Assembly (NCBI GenBank): GCA_030522415.1
Contig: CM060108.1
Coordinates: 44,064,681-44,128,680, forward strand
DNA from: Channallabes apus
Taxonomy: Eukaryota > Chordata > Actinopteri > Siluriformes > Clariidae
Reading direction: 5' to 3'
Length of the DNA: 64,000 nt
Shown in pieces: positions 33,216-46,081 of the stretch. Position 1 is the first letter of the stretch, and the number at the start of each line of letters is the position of its first letter. Under the pieces are notes generated by a model. That model was not told the origin of the DNA and did no database searches. It saw only the letters and a program-made list of their open reading frames with translations. Both the position numbers and the translations under genes were made by a program.

Positions 33216-34397
33216 CAGCATATTGTCTTTACACACTTGTGTCATTCCTCTTACAATCAGAGCGTTTATTATTATTATTAGTAGTAGTAGTAGTATTTGT
33301 AAATACCCCTACTCACGTTACCAGTAACACATCTCAGGGCTCTGAAGCGTTTCATAAAGTAACCAAATCCAATATACTCCCCTCCAGCCAACACAAATCA
33401 TACTTTACGTCATTTAGACCTCCAGGCATTATACATTTTCCACCATGCGGTCAGAAAGGACGTATAAGCTCTAACAGAAAATAGCCTGTAGAATAATGAC
33501 ATCATTACATGACATTATCCTATAGCCTGGTGCAAAAGGTCCATATCACCATTCATCTCTAAAGCCATTACTCATTCATTTCTCCTGCATAGCTATTAGG
33601 TCTTCCCAGAGCTGTATTTTGTATCTGGAGATACTTCTTGGTCTCACTGACGCAGATCGGAGTGAGCCTCGGGCCGAATGCCGACCTCGATATGCGCACA
33701 GTTACGTAACGCCATCTTTGCTTTCTGCACAGAGCCCTAGGGTTTCATTAGCAAGACTGCTGTATGCTTTTGTGCATTGGTATAGCAAGTAAACTGAGTC
33801 TAATTGAAATAATACTGACATGTGATAGAGTTGAAACACAAAAGAAATAAGATCAGAGATACATGAGGTATCTGAGTTAATAATTTAAAGAAAACCTTCA
33901 CTCAAATAAACACTGATCCTGAGAATGTTGTTTCTGCTTAATATTGTACAACATGCCTTTATGGGAAGATTTCTGTGCCGTTATATAATATTGCTTTCTG
34001 GGCTCAGAGCCGTTAGGTTCCATTAACAACCCAAATAGACTTACTCCCATCATCATTAAATGCAACTAAAAATGAATAAAATTTAAAGTAGTTTTAATGC
34101 TACACACATGATATCTCTTATATCAATGTAAATCAAATACATAATCCCTGGTCGTAGAACTGTGCAAACCTTTTTCATTCCTTTCTCATCAATTTCTACT
34201 TTATTAATTTCTAATATTTATCAATACCCCATCGTTGTTCCTCAGAACCGTTTGTTTCATGGTTGCTTGGTCACCTTGTGGGCTTGTAATGAACATGGTT
34301 ACACAAAGCTATCTTTGAGTGCTTCACACACGGCCCTCTGGGATCACCGGTATTCCCTCTACACCGTCTTCTAACAACATTCTACAGGTTAAACTGA

Positions 34398-34690
34398 GCT
34401 ATACCCTCAAAATAGCCGAAACACAAGAGGACAGATTGGGGAACCCTGAGGTATCTCGGCCGGCAAAGCACCACCGCTCTAGATGAAATCCCTGTAATTG
34501 CTTCTAACAACTGTCCATGTGTTATCTCCACACAACACACTCTGCCAAGTCGGTACCTTTTTACAGTTCCTCCTGCATTTGATTCTGAGCAGCATAAATG
34601 GCAGGAATTGTCGAAAGGTTGAAACAGTGTTCCCATGACCAGAAGATAAATTCCTTAGACACCGTTTAAACAGGATAATTCCACCATACA
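34398..34690. repeat. unclassified interspersed repeat, copy 2
   Basis: Same block order as copy 1 (ccctcaaaatagccgaaaca, cctgaggtatctcgg, ccacacaacacactctgcca, cctgcatttgattctgagca) with about 60 bp missing in the middle. Confidence 0.8.
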
Positions 34691-35203
34691 TCATGCAAAG
34701 TTGCAGAAATTTCACCTCTAGTGATGAAACTCATCAACATGCCAATACTGGTATTATTAATGTTAAAAATGTTATCCTTTTTCAGTTTCTATTTTACTCT
34801 CCTTCCTGTCTGTGCCCGCACCAGATAATCAGTTTAATTTATGGTACTAATAATGTTGCCTCAACTTGATCCTGGTTGTGTTTTCCAAAAATATTGCCGC
34901 AACAAAAAGTGACCGATAGAAAGTAGGACAAGCGTGACGTCAAACACATTTTCTGATACTTTTTTTTCCCCCTCATCAGCAATCATGTCTCAAAGCTGCA
35001 CACTCCATAATAGCGGCCTGCTCACATGACCTCCTGATGCACACGGATGACGTTGATTTGTTTTCTGCACACGTAGCTTAGTGGACCCTGGACACAACAA
35101 GCAACATTCATTCATAAGGAAAAAGAGGATGTGTAGGTTTCTGCTCTGTGTCTCATCCTCCTACTCTCGCTCTCTCTCTTTCAGTTTTTTTTTCTCGCCC
35201 TAC

Positions 35204-35270
35204 AGCACAATGCACTGATGGTTCGCTGTTTCTCTGCTGCACCATCAGGAGCCGCATAGAACGAGCAAAT
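35204..35270 (+). other. candidate orphan exon (splice signals only)
   Basis: A pyrimidine-rich acceptor (ttttttttctcgccctacag) precedes and a good donor (ATG|gtaaga) follows a 67-bp segment that is open in one frame (QCTDGSLFLCCTIRSRIERA). No homology recognised; it could be chance or part of a plus-strand non-coding RNA. Confidence 0.25.
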
Positions 35271-35548
35271 GGTAAGAGCAGCTTTCACAGCTCTGCTCGT
35301 GAATTAATGCAGCCACAAGAGCTGCACCAAGTCACACACACCAGCTCGGGCCTGCATGGACTACATCTCATACCTCTTTCTGATGGCTCTGAGCTCTGAG
35401 CTTCCAGCAGGCTTGTTATTTCAACATGTTTCGTTTTCCTCATCACCCTGAGCTGAAATTGTACTTTAGCCTTCACTAAACCTCTGAAAGCATTTATCAT
35501 CCTTTCAGGCTTAAATATTATATATTCTTCATTTTAAAATAGGAGGCG

Positions 35549-35990
35549 CCGTTCGAGTCAAACCAGGACTTTTGATTGTGCAGATCACAGGTATGAGAGT
35601 AAAAACTCCCTTTATTTCTCTATTTAATCCCCTGCTACACTAATGCACTTATCCCTAGGTAGAACGTTTTCTTAAAACGCCACAGCCATGATCAGACTGT
35701 CTGATTCACGTCTGAAACACCGGCCTCCCAGGATCTCCTTAAATGGGAATGGCTCGAAGCGAGGTCACGATTGTACGTGGGATGAGGCGATAACTCCCAG
35801 CCGAGTTACTGTAATGTGCAAGTGGTGCTGGTGAAAGACAGCTCCGTCTCTTTCGCAAGTTGTTTTTGTCAGTTTTCAAGCATTAGACGTTCCACTCGCT
35901 GAATGTTGGCATTCTTTAAAACGCTTCAAATGTTTCGCTGCGTCTAAGAGTCTCATCACTGTACGGTGCTTAAAGTCTTCTGTAAATATC
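35549..35990 (-). mobile_element. mariner-family relic (copy 2)
   Basis: Begins with the end sequence gttcgagtcaaaccaggact, then aagtgcttttgattg-type flank, and contains reverse-complement pieces of the same internal region as copy 1 (caccggcctcccaggatctc). The other end is lost. Confidence 0.7.
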
Positions 35991-36599
35991 AATCATTTTT
36001 AAACCTCCATACACAGAACCGTTCCATGCTCGCACTGGCATGTTAGCGCCACCCAGCGGTAATAGGAGACATGTATCATGACAGAATCCACTCTACTTGA
36101 AGTCTCATCATTTTACTCAACAGTAAAAGACTAAATTTGGTTTTGTTCAATCATTTCTGCATATTTAATTACCAGATGAAGCCTGTTTTCACCAATTCCA
36201 ATCAAAAGGAGGTTTAACAACGTGATATCCATTGTTTTATAAAATTACTCGTCTATAATGATAATGTCTTGATAATGTCTTACGTTAAGTGCTTTAATCC
36301 TGCAGAATCGATATGATGTTAATAGAATATTAATATGAACTCTGCACTAATGTCAAATCTATCTGTCAATCTTATTATTTTTTTTCTTCTGCATGAACTT
36401 GATTAGAGGGTTTCTTAAGAGAGAAATATACACGAGCCACTGGCTAGCCACATACAGTAAGAACACACAGCTTCTAAAACATTTGCTGTGGGGTGAATGG
36501 AAAAGAATATCGTTGTGCATGAGTGAAAAACGACAAGATCATTTTAAAGCCATTGTTTAAAAATAAAATGCAGAAGAAAGGCATAATGTTTCAAATTAC

Positions 36600-37215
36600 A
36601 GTAGTAAGATTATAGGGAACTTGTGACAGTATTTCCAAAGGGAAGTCATGGTATTTTAAAGAGACATGTGACAATGTTTCCAGGTGAAAGTGATACTACT
36701 TCAAATAAACGGAATACTGTATATTTGTTTATTTATTAATGATTGTCTAAATATTTAGATTTAAACAAAAAACTAAACTTTTTAGTTTTCTAATTGTGAT
36801 CATATTTCCAGAATATTATGGGAATACCTTGTTTCAATATATTGAGAAAAAATGTCACAATTGACTAGAAAGTCATCATATTGGGAGAAATAATTGTGAT
36901 AGTATTTCTAAATATGTTTTAATATTTTGAGAAAGAAAAGACTGACAATATTTGTAGGACTTTTTAAAAGTAACAATATTTCCAAAATAAAGTAATATTA
37001 CAAAATAAATCATGAAAATACTTTGAAGAAGAAATATTTTGGAAATTATTGTGCTAGGGAAATCGTATTACCGTGAGAAAAAAAAAGCTACATTTTATAT
37101 TAAAAATTCTTGAAATATGGAGAAATTTGTAATATTATAAAAACATAATAATGCTACAAATATTTATAAAATGGTCTTAATATTCTTAATGATCTGTCAC
37201 AATATTTTATGACAA
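36600..37215. repeat. decayed AT-rich repeat (GTGATAATATTTCC type)
   Basis: Recurring gtgacagtatttccaaa / gtgatagtatttctaaa / taacaatatttccaaaa phrases at 35-60-bp spacing suggest an old AT-rich tandem array. The period is not clean. Confidence 0.45.
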
Positions 37216-37769
37216 AATGGACGTATCAGAGCGTATTACATTTGTGCATTAAAACAGCGATATCTTATAAGTTATTGCTTCTTGTGTCGTTCTCACAATA
37301 CTATAACTTTTCTTAGTACAAGTCTATATTTAATTTTTAAGAGTGGCCTTAAAATTTCATCATAGTTCAGGTGTTTCCAGTGACACATATCGGAAGGTTG
37401 GGGGTTCAAGACCCATTATACGCCTTCAGCACAACGTTAGCGTAAATACACCAGCGTACCGTTTACAATGCTGCAGAAAGTGGTCTATAAACACTAATGT
37501 GCTGTTTTTATCACGGTGTAAATCGGCCAGTTCTGCTTCAGCTTCAGATCGGACTCCACCGCACGATGCCTGGCGCCGCTCCATCCTAATTCCACAGGGG
37601 TTTCCCAGCCGATCCGAACGCTGAACTCGCGTCTGGCTGAACATGTGAAAGCAGAGTTCTAGCGGGAGACTGCGCTCACCCCGGCGCTCCGTGTTCCCCG
37701 TTATTCCGTCTCGAACCACGGCTGCTTGTGTAACAGCGGGAAAAGGTCTCGAGTCTTCTTCACTCTACA

Positions 37770-37833
37770 GACGCACTTTAGAAACTTTGAGGACTTTTTC
37801 CAGGATCGCTGATGCAGAAACACCCTCAGCCCA
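37770..37833 (+). other. second candidate orphan exon (splice signals only)
   Basis: Acceptor cttcttcactctacag and strong donor CAT|gtaagt bracket 64 bp that is open in one frame (TLETLRTFSRIADAETPSAH). It sits at the edge of a CpG-richer patch (37500-37740). No homology recognised. Confidence 0.25.
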
Positions 37834-37974
37834 TGTAAGTTCAAGTTTCCTTTAAGTCGTCAGTCTATACAGAAGTTTTTCCCCCTAGACTGTTTTTAGG
37901 TTTGGCGTTAGTGTCAAAAGTTTTTATTAAGAACCAGAGATAGAAAAATTATACATTTATTGGCCAATGGGGGG

Positions 37975-38195
37975 CAGTGGTGGCTCAAACGGTAATAAAT
38001 CAGACGTTTGGGGGTTCAAGACCCAGTACCGCCAAGTTGGCACTGTTGAGCCCTTGAGCAAGGCGCTTCACTGTGTCTCCTCCAGGGGGCGCTGTATCCT
38101 GGCTGTCACCACACTCTGACCACAGCTTCCTAACTAGGAGATGCGAAGAAATAATTTCACTGTGCTGTAAGGTACATGCGTCAAATAATTGAATC
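37975..38195 (+). mobile_element. tRNA-derived SINE, family D
   Basis: Head gggcagtggtggctcaaacgg with B-box gggttcaagacccag; body cccttgagcaaggcgcttca, ccagggggcgctgtatcctg; tail gaaataatttcactgtgctgt followed by a CAAATAA-type end. Confidence 0.85.
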
Positions 38196-38199
38196 TTAA

Positions 38200-38935
38200 T
38201 GTTGGGGTTCCTGTTGGGAATGTTGTTCGGTTAGTGTTTTTTTCCATCTTGATAAGTTTGACAGTAAGGTGACAGCTTGGATAGAAAGACAGATAGATAG
38301 ATGTTCATACTCGGCAACTATGAATAATAATAAAACGGGATGGTTTCATGCGTCCATTATTTTTTATGTTCTTCAGGCGTTTCAATTCGAACCCGTTTCC
38401 CGGAACAAAGCACTGAATGAAATGCCGAATTTCCGACATCTCACTCTTTCCCCATTCGATTCCATTTCCACCAAAGGAGCTTAATGTTTATAATGGCCTT
38501 CCTCCTTCCCTACAGACTCTCACGGAAGCCATTGTCCAGAATTAAAGGCTACTCGGCCAACCGCTCCGTTCTGCACATCCTAATTGAAAATTAAACTGGA
38601 GTAATACAAATCTTCCCTTTCTCATTTTTTTTTTCTGCAGCTCCTTTCTTCCTTCCCCCTGAGGCTAGCAGCAGTGCTTATGTAATTATATTCTGTTAGG
38701 AAGCTCATTTTTCTTAGCGCTGCACATTTTGGCACCGCCCAAAGGAAGAAAGGGCTAAGCTGTGTTTTAGTGATACATGTGGAATGGGTTACACCAAGCT
38801 TACTTTCCAGAATGAATGAGTCTGAATCTGTCTTTCTTTCTCTCTGTTATTCTGACTTGAATGAAAACTAAACAGAAGCGTGTGGAAAACACTTTCATAC
38901 ATTACATCATATCATACAGATTGCTTCGACTTCCA
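38200..38935. other. intergenic sequence, nothing certain
   Basis: Two acceptor-like plus-strand sites (cttcctccttccctacag at 38514; ttttttttttctgcag at 38640) but no exon that I can support. Confidence 0.35.
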
Positions 38936-38939
38936 TCCA

Positions 38940-39066
38940 ATACTACCCAGCCGCTGGATGCAGTGCCGGTGTCAAGCCCAATGAGAGGGTTGCGTCAGGA
39001 AGGTATTCCGGCGTGAGGATCGATGGTCTGCTGTGGAGCCTCCTCGAGAGGAACAGCCGAAGGACT
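38940..39066 (+). mobile_element. SINE family C tail fragment
   Basis: gcagtgccggtgtcaagccc, gagggttgcgtcaggaaggt, then gaggaacagccgaaggac: the RTE-derived body and tail of family C without the tRNA head. Confidence 0.75.
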
Positions 39067-39074
39067 AACAACAA

Positions 39075-39290
39075 ATGGGGTTTGCATGTTCTCCTTGGTG
39101 GACTTGGTGGACTATCCTCCGGGTACTCCGGTTTCCTCCCCCAGTCCAAAGACATGCAGATTAGGCTAACTGGCGTTCCCTGTAGTGTATGTGTCTATGT
39201 GCCCTGTGATGGATTGGCATCCTGTCCAGGTTGTACCCCACCTGTATCCCTAGGTCTCCTGGGATGGACTCCAGACTCCAGTATACAGTA
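39075..39290 (+). mobile_element. SINE family B, headless
   Basis: gggtttgcatgttctccttg, tactccggtttcctccccca, ccaaagacatgcagattagg, gatggattggcatcctgtcc, gtctcctgggatggactcca. Confidence 0.82.
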
Positions 39291-39299
39291 GATGATCAG

Positions 39300-39769
39300 A
39301 CAGGGTTTTTGAAGATCACAGAGTGCATTATGTTTCTATATTAGAAATGCGTGCGCACCACTGTGCTCGCTTCGAGAAGGAGTTGGGTTGGAAATATTAC
39401 TCGAAACCTACAGTAGCAAACCTACTATTAGTAATTCTGTAATACTGAGACTGGAGGAGGAAACTGGAGAACCCTGAGGAACCCCATGTCCACTTCCACA
39501 CAAGAGAAACATAGCAGAAGCTGTAACCTGAGCTAGCTTCCTAACCTTCTTAACTTGCTCATGTTTGTTCAGAAAACATCACGTTCAGCGGCTCAAACGG
39601 CATCACCTGCTAAAATGTTGGAATTGGGATTGCTATGCTAATTAAAGCGTATGAAAGCTGCTAATCAGCAGGTAAACACCTGATATCAGTGTAAACAAAA
39701 AGACCCCAGACAGTTTATTCTCACTCATAGAGGTTACACCTTTATATTCATGGAGCAGCATATTTACCA

Positions 39770-39800
<31 letters not shown>

Positions 39801-40450
39801 AACATGATGCTAATGACCCGGTTTGTTCTCATTAGCATACACCATTTTAGCAGAGTGACTAATGAGGAACAACTGACACACGACCCATGTCTCCATTCTC
39901 ACTCAGCTCACGATTTCTCTCCGACTGGTGGAACAGATCCAGCTCCTCACATCGGCAGCTTTTTGCCACATGCTTCTCGTCTTTCCTGCACGACCTTTAC
40001 GAGACCTTATCTAGTCACCTCCTGGATCTGACGGCGGCGGGTGGCGTACGAGCAATGCAGAGAAATTCCCAAAACACACTGTTTAAAGTGCCGTTTTGTA
40101 CACAGTTCCATGTGCAGTTCTTCACTGGTGGTCCATGGCTTTAATAGCGCACAGGGGACAGATGTAGCCGAACTGACAGACCTGTCATTATGTGACTTTG
40201 GGATGGGGACAAATATTAGCATCTTAAAGCCTCTTAAAGCCTCTAATGTACTTAGCCTCAACATGAACAAAGTCAAATCCAAGTTCAACCGTTTCTTCGT
40301 CTGACTTCTTCAATTGTAAATGTGCGCTGAGTTAAAAGCAAGGCTTAAGAATAGTTCACAATATTATGACATCAATCCACCTCCAAGTCCCTCCTAATCA
40401 TCCCCCTACATTGTTAATTCCTTGACACAGACTATATTTCATGAGTGTAC
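39300..40450. other. intergenic sequence, nothing recognised
   Basis: A short CA run at 39780-39800; otherwise unique-looking. Confidence 0.4.
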
Positions 40451-40454
40451 ACAT

Positions 40455-40712
40455 TCTCAGTGGGCGGCACCACGGCTCGGTGGTTAGCCTGTCGCCTTAC
40501 AGCACTGGGGTTCGATTCCCGTCTCTGTGTGCATGGAGATTGCATGTCCTCCTCGTGTTGGAGGGTTTCCTCCGGGTACTCTGGTTTCCTCCCACAATCC
40601 AAAGACATATTCACAATTCCCAAATTGTGTGTGTGTATGCGCTGGGGTGGATTGGCACCCTGTCCAGGGTGTACCCCACCTCATTCCCTAAGTCTCCAGT
40701 CAAAAAGGGACT
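40455..40712 (+). mobile_element. SINE family B, near full-length
   Basis: tRNA head ggcggcaccacggctcggtg with B-box ggttcgattcccg; body ggtttcctccgggtactctg, caatccaaagacat; tail ggattggcaccctgtccagg, ccctaagtctcc. It is truncated at the junction with a mariner relic. Confidence 0.85.
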
Positions 40713-40724
40713 TGTAATGAAAGC

Positions 40725-40968
40725 ACAATACAGTGATGAGACTCTTAGCTCCGTTAAAAGACGTCCTGAGCCATTTCCACATGTTTGACCAATTAAAGGA
40801 GTTCCTGGGAGGCCGGCGTTTCAGACATGAAGCAGGCAGTCCAATCACGGCTCGGTCGTACTGAGAAAACTTTCTGCCTTGATGGTGTCCAAGCACTAGT
40901 GTATTATATAGAGAAATAAAGGGGAGTTTATACTTTCATAAGTCCCAGTTTGACTTGAACGGCCCTTG
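40725..40968 (+). mobile_element. mariner-family relic (copy 3)
   Basis: Carries cacatgtttgaccaattaaa, gagttcctgggaggccggcg, gatggtgtccaagcactagt and the end sequence gtcccagtttgacttgaacg, collinear with the right half of copy 1. Confidence 0.78.
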
Positions 40969-40974
40969 AAACTT

Positions 40975-41745
40975 AAAAATTGTCCTCGATTTTTAGTACG
41001 TTAAAAAAGCAGCTGACACACAGGCAAATAAAAACAGTTAAATGTACGTTTCTATTTATACCCCGAAACCCGCGTGCAGGAGTGGAGGACGCTGGGTAAC
41101 GGCTCATTATGGGGGCTGGAATTCAATTAACACACAGCCGGAGTGAGTGGAACAACACCACCGTGGAGCGAGATATCACCTCATACCAAACCAGCAGCGT
41201 GACACAGGCTGAAGGACGTGTCAAGGTCAACCTCAAATATTATACCGCTGGAATTTACACTCTTATATGAGGGTTTATCTGTTGCTCTGTGTGAGAGTTT
41301 CCTTTAGGCTCGAGGCCAGGGTGTTGACACGTCATCAAATAGGAAATGTACAATTAAAATTAAGGAAACTCTAAAGCTGTGTATGCTTATAGAAAACTGT
41401 ATAGATAATTCAAACGTAGCCTGACTTGGACTGAGCCATGACTCCATGCACAAGTGTAGCAGGAAGTGTTATGTTCCTAAGCTCTCGCAACCCACAAGCA
41501 AACACACACCCACTGCAGGTGATTTGCAAACGCCAAATCAGCCTACAAAGCATGTGGAACCTAGCACGCATGCAAAATGAACACACACATCTATCTAAGA
41601 TAAGATTCAAATCCCTCACCCTGGTGGCCCGAGGCGACAGCGTCAACCACTGAGCCGTAGGGTAGGGCTGTGAACAGACAGGCAGAAACCGGGACGTGCA
41701 ACCAGTTGTCTTAAATTTGTCTTAAAGCTAGAACCGCATGATTTC
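40975..41745. other. intergenic sequence, nothing recognised
   Basis: No gene or repeat family identified; 41060-41230 looks complex and could be conserved non-coding DNA, but I cannot test this. Confidence 0.35.
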
Positions 41746-41750
41746 AGACT

Positions 41751-41935
41751 GAGGCTCTGAAAAGGCTCTAGGTTGTTGGTTTGGGGATCTGAGGATCGAG
41801 GTTTGAGTCCAGCTCTCTGTGGTTGCCGCGCCCCTCAGTGTCCAGCTAATGCATGCAGTGTTGGTTCCAAGTCCAGCAAATAATGGGAAGGTTGTATCTG
41901 GTGTAAAACCTTGATGGGAGCAGCTGAAAGAACGT
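41751..41935 (+). mobile_element. SINE family C
   Basis: tRNA-like head (gaggctctgaaaaggctcta, gaggtttgagtccag), RTE-like body (gttggttccaagtccagcaa, gttgtatctggtgtaaaacc) and tail gggagcagctgaaagaacg. Confidence 0.75.
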
Positions 41936-42447
41936 TTACTAAGGTTTGGCATTAACGTGTATCCTGATCACGAAGCACATGTAGCTAAAAGTACAAAAGT
42001 CAATCAAATCACCTTCAAAGGTGGCTGTGATGCATCATGCGCATATTTACAGCCGGAAATGATTGAATCATTGCGAGACGTTTTGGAAATTGCACTATAT
42101 GGTGGAGTTTTCTAATGGATAAACATGTCACCAGTGGTCAGTATGTCTTTTTGTGTCTCGTCTCGTTTTTTCCTTTCAGTATCATTGGCAGACTGCATGA
42201 TCAACATGACTGAAATGGCAGATACGATCACACGAAACTCAACAGAAGACTCCATTCAATTCTAGATCCGCGGTTATCTATACTCAGTTAGAACTATCCA
42301 GTGTTGAGCAGGTTCCTTTCATACCACCGTGGGCAGGTCTGACCCCTTGGAGCGTGACTTCACAAGACGTTAGGGGGGTGTACTGGTGTCTGGCACCAGG
42401 ATGTTGGCAGTGGATCCTTTGGGTGCTGCAGGTTGTGGGACGGGGCA

Positions 42448-42600
42448 GGGGGAGCTCAATGCTTAAGGCATTGGACTATGGTTAGGAAGGTCCCAGGTTC
42501 AAATCCCATGAACACCAAGTTGTCCCACTTAACCCTCAACTGCTCAGATGTATAATGATATAAAAATTTAAGTTGCTCTGTGTAATGGCCTTTGAGAATC
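42448..42600 (+). mobile_element. SINE family A, diverged copy
   Basis: gagctcaatgcttaaggcat, ggttcaaatcccatgaacac, cttaaccctcaactgctcag and a decayed tail aatttaagttgctctgtgta. Confidence 0.8.
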
Positions 42601-42604
42601 AGAC

Positions 42605-43670
42605 TTGCATCACACGTGTGCTTGTTTGGAGTTGGAGATTTGAGCTCCTTGCCTACTAGTAATGGTACCTCTGGTACCTTACTTTTTTCCTGCAATTTGT
42701 GCTCCATTGGCTTTTGTGTGGGACTGGATGAGACGATCTGCCCTTTGGTCCCCCGGGTCCATGGGTGAGCCTTGTGTGTCCATGATCATGTCTCCTGTTT
42801 ACTGGTGTATAATCGATACTTGATGTTACTGTGTTAATGTTTCGCGGTGTTGTTGATATGTAACCTTGTGTCATACTTCCTTATGTTGTGAAGCACCAGG
42901 CGGTAACCAGGGTATCAAAGACAGCACGCGGGTTCACCACATGTTCCAGTAAGCGGAAACTTTACATTATATAAATATTCCTGATCGCGTACTTAAATGA
43001 GGATGAAGTTCTTACTCAAGGACTACAGTACATACATAACATGTTCACTACAACTAATCAACCATGGCTTCGAATAAAAGATTATGGTAAAATCTATTAT
43101 CATAGATGATAAGATATTATTACCGCTGCAGATCTGTATATCCTGATGGATTTGTTCTCAATCAGAAAGTTGTACCACAACTAATGATTCTCCATCGGAA
43201 GATCATACAGAGAGATTATATCATTTTAAACTCGTCTCAGAAGTGTCGTAAGATCTTTATTGTTGTTGTTGTTTTTTTTTTCCATGAGAACTGTGCCATA
43301 TTGCACATGTCCCCTGAGAGCTGTGGTGTCCTGATTATCAGGATGATGAAAGTAATGAGGGGAAATGTGGAGCTCGTGCACATGGCGCTGGCCTCTGGCA
43401 TCATCTAGTGGCTCGAGTCAGGAAATTGAATCCTGAGCATCAAGACAGATCCAAACATACAGCACTGTAGATACTGTGTATTCCACTTCTGTAAATAAGA
43501 AACGCCGACGCGCTTCTGTATAGTGAAAAACACATGGGATGGGGCAGGTGTAGCACTCCTATAGTACATCAGCCACATCAGTACACACAACTGATGTAAA
43601 GCTTACATGCTCAAATACTTGATTTGGACAGCTCCTGTATTAAACCTGCTTTATATGATGTTATGTTATG
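42605..43670. other. intergenic sequence, nothing recognised
   Basis: No gene or repeat identified. Confidence 0.4.
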
Positions 43671-43673
43671 CAG

Positions 43674-43896
43674 GTTTCCTCCACCTGTTCCCTGCTCTTG
43701 CTAGAAAGCACAATGTCATCTGCAAACATAATAGTCCATGGAGACTCCCGTCTAACCTTATCTGTCATCCTGTCCATCACTAGAGCAAACAAAAAGGGGC
43801 TTAGAGCCGATCCTTGATGCAGACCCACCTCCACCAACTCTTCTGTCACACCTACAGTATAGCACATCTTACCACTGTCTTACAGCTCTCATACAT
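43674..43896 (-). mobile_element. RTE LINE fragment with RT catalytic motif
   Basis: Minus strand encodes VGLHQGSALSPFLFALVMDR and IMFADDIVL, the RT palm segments around the FADD motif, plus VTEE. Both ends are missing; no target duplication found. It is collinear with 47415-47640. Confidence 0.88.
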
Positions 43897-43899
43897 GTC

Positions 43900-45870
43900 A
43901 TGTATTTCACGTTTTCAGTGACACTGCATTACCCATCATGCATTTCACATAAATGTCACGCTGTCATTGAGACTTTTTTAAGGATTAAAAAACACATTTT
44001 GGATTAGATGCTGAGTTCTTTAAATTTCCATTTTTGAGATTCTACACTTTGGCCAAAACACGGTGTCGGTGCTAAGAAGTGACTCGTCTAGGTGAGAAAG
44101 TGAATCATCAGATAGAATCATACTGTACAGTATATCATCATTTTTCCTAATACTTAATCCTTCTTATCTCCTGATCCATACTTTGTTGTTTTTTTTGTAA
44201 ATATGCTACACAATTATATTTTTAATCAGATATAAAGAAACCCATTTTCTCAATACACTTTCATGTCCTTTAATGTTTTAGTGTCCGGAACTATTTTGAA
44301 TTCAAATTCTTTCAACGATTTTAACTGTCATTCAGATGAAACTAGGTCGATTTAGATTTCACATGAAAAGACATAAAGCTGTAAAAGTGTATTGTTCTAA
44401 AATGCTAAATTGTTAAGATAGTGCAACATGAATTTGACATGGTTACGGACACTACAGATTTTTTTTTTTTTTTTACCAAAAGAAGTTTTTACCAAAAAAC
44501 TATTTCAGCAAACTTTTTTTTACAGGTCATATGCCTCTAGAATATAAAGAATGTTAAATGATTATTGGTTGAAGGCCATTTTTGCGGCACATGTTAGTAA
44601 CTTATTCTTTTTTTTAAGGGAAGCAAGATCGGTCACTTCCATGTTGCAGAAACTTCAGAAGTAGCTTCTTTGGCCCACACACATTTTCTGTACTATATGT
44701 ATAACAATGTATAAAAATGTAGCCACAAATTCTTAACATTTTGAGTCAAATTAATCTACAATTTCTTGATTAATGATTCAAACAAACCAAATATACAATG
44801 ATTAAGCCCCCAATACAAGTTTTTACCCTTATTGTATACTTTTTGTTGTATGTGAAAAAAACGTACGTTTGATAGTTTTAAGCATTAAAAAAAAAAAAGC
44901 GTAAAATTTTAAACTTAAATCCTTAGTAAAATGTGTATAGGAACACCTGCTCATTATCTATATCATATACATATTATATTACTCATTATTAATCCACCTC
45001 AGGGAGTCTAGAAATAGTCTTAATCATTTATATTTATTTATTTAGTTTGTTGTATATGCAAATATATTTGACTCGATTTAAGAAATCATTCTAGAAGAAT
45101 TCGACTTCATTGCTTTGAGTCTTTGGGTTTAAATTAGACACGTTCAGGTGCTTCAGAACTGACGTGGATGTGAGAGTAAGTTATTTAATTATTGTAGTAT
45201 ACACACTTGGCTACACGTATCAAACGTTTAGTACAGACGTGTGAAACGCTTCTCATGGGCCGAAAAAACAAATGAAACATTCCTACTGTTTTCTTCTTCA
45301 CACTCGTGTGCGAACGTATGTTTCCAATCCCAACCTCCAAAGCTCAGAAGGAGCTGAAAACATTTTATTATAAGAACATTTTATTATAGTATGGACTGTA
45401 GGGTGAACCATAGTACATACCATAATATACCAAAAGTATTACTGCGGCACTTCAGACGTTTCCATGGCAATGGAAAAAAAAACCCTATTGTATGGGACTT
45501 AAGTCCATCAATAGCACTTTATAGAGTACCAGGACAGATTCTGTGGCACTTCAGTGTTAGTACTATGGTGTGTACCACAATGCCTTGGTGATGAATACAT
45601 GGTACTTATTGGGTACCGCAGAACCTATCACATATCTAATATGGCATGTTTGTACATACTGTATTAGAAGACCAACTGTACTCTCATACCCACTATGACA
45701 CTAAGGAGGGAACTACTGTATATATGGTTATTATCATTATATGCAGTACATAAATAAAGTTTTATTTTATTTAAATGTGTACAGTACAGAACTCGCTCTT
45801 TCAATGATATCCTTATGTTTCATACAGTGGAAAACCTAGAACCAGTCTCAGAATTATTATTATTTTTTTG
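43900..45870. other. AT-rich intergenic sequence, nothing recognised
   Basis: About 2 kb of AT-rich DNA; A/T runs at 44460-44474 and 44886-44899. No gene. Confidence 0.4.
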
Positions 45871-46081
45871 TCTGTATGTCGGTATGTCTGTCCAGCCGGA
45901 TTTCGTCACAGCATCACACAAAACTGGCTGGACAGAATTTGATCAAACGTTTACAGTCCTTAGAGCTCTGCCTGAAGTTTAATCTGCACAGTAAGTGAAA
46001 TCAAAATGTTAAGTAAAAGTGATGTTATGAACAGTTACGTGTATCTACTTTAAAATAATCTACTAACGCGCTACTATCTCA

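Noticed and set aside
28000..45800. Canonical upstream PHACTR1 exons of the long isoform
   Set aside because: I looked on the minus strand for RVRSKSDTPYLAEARI-like coding sequence and found none; such exons may lie beyond the right edge.
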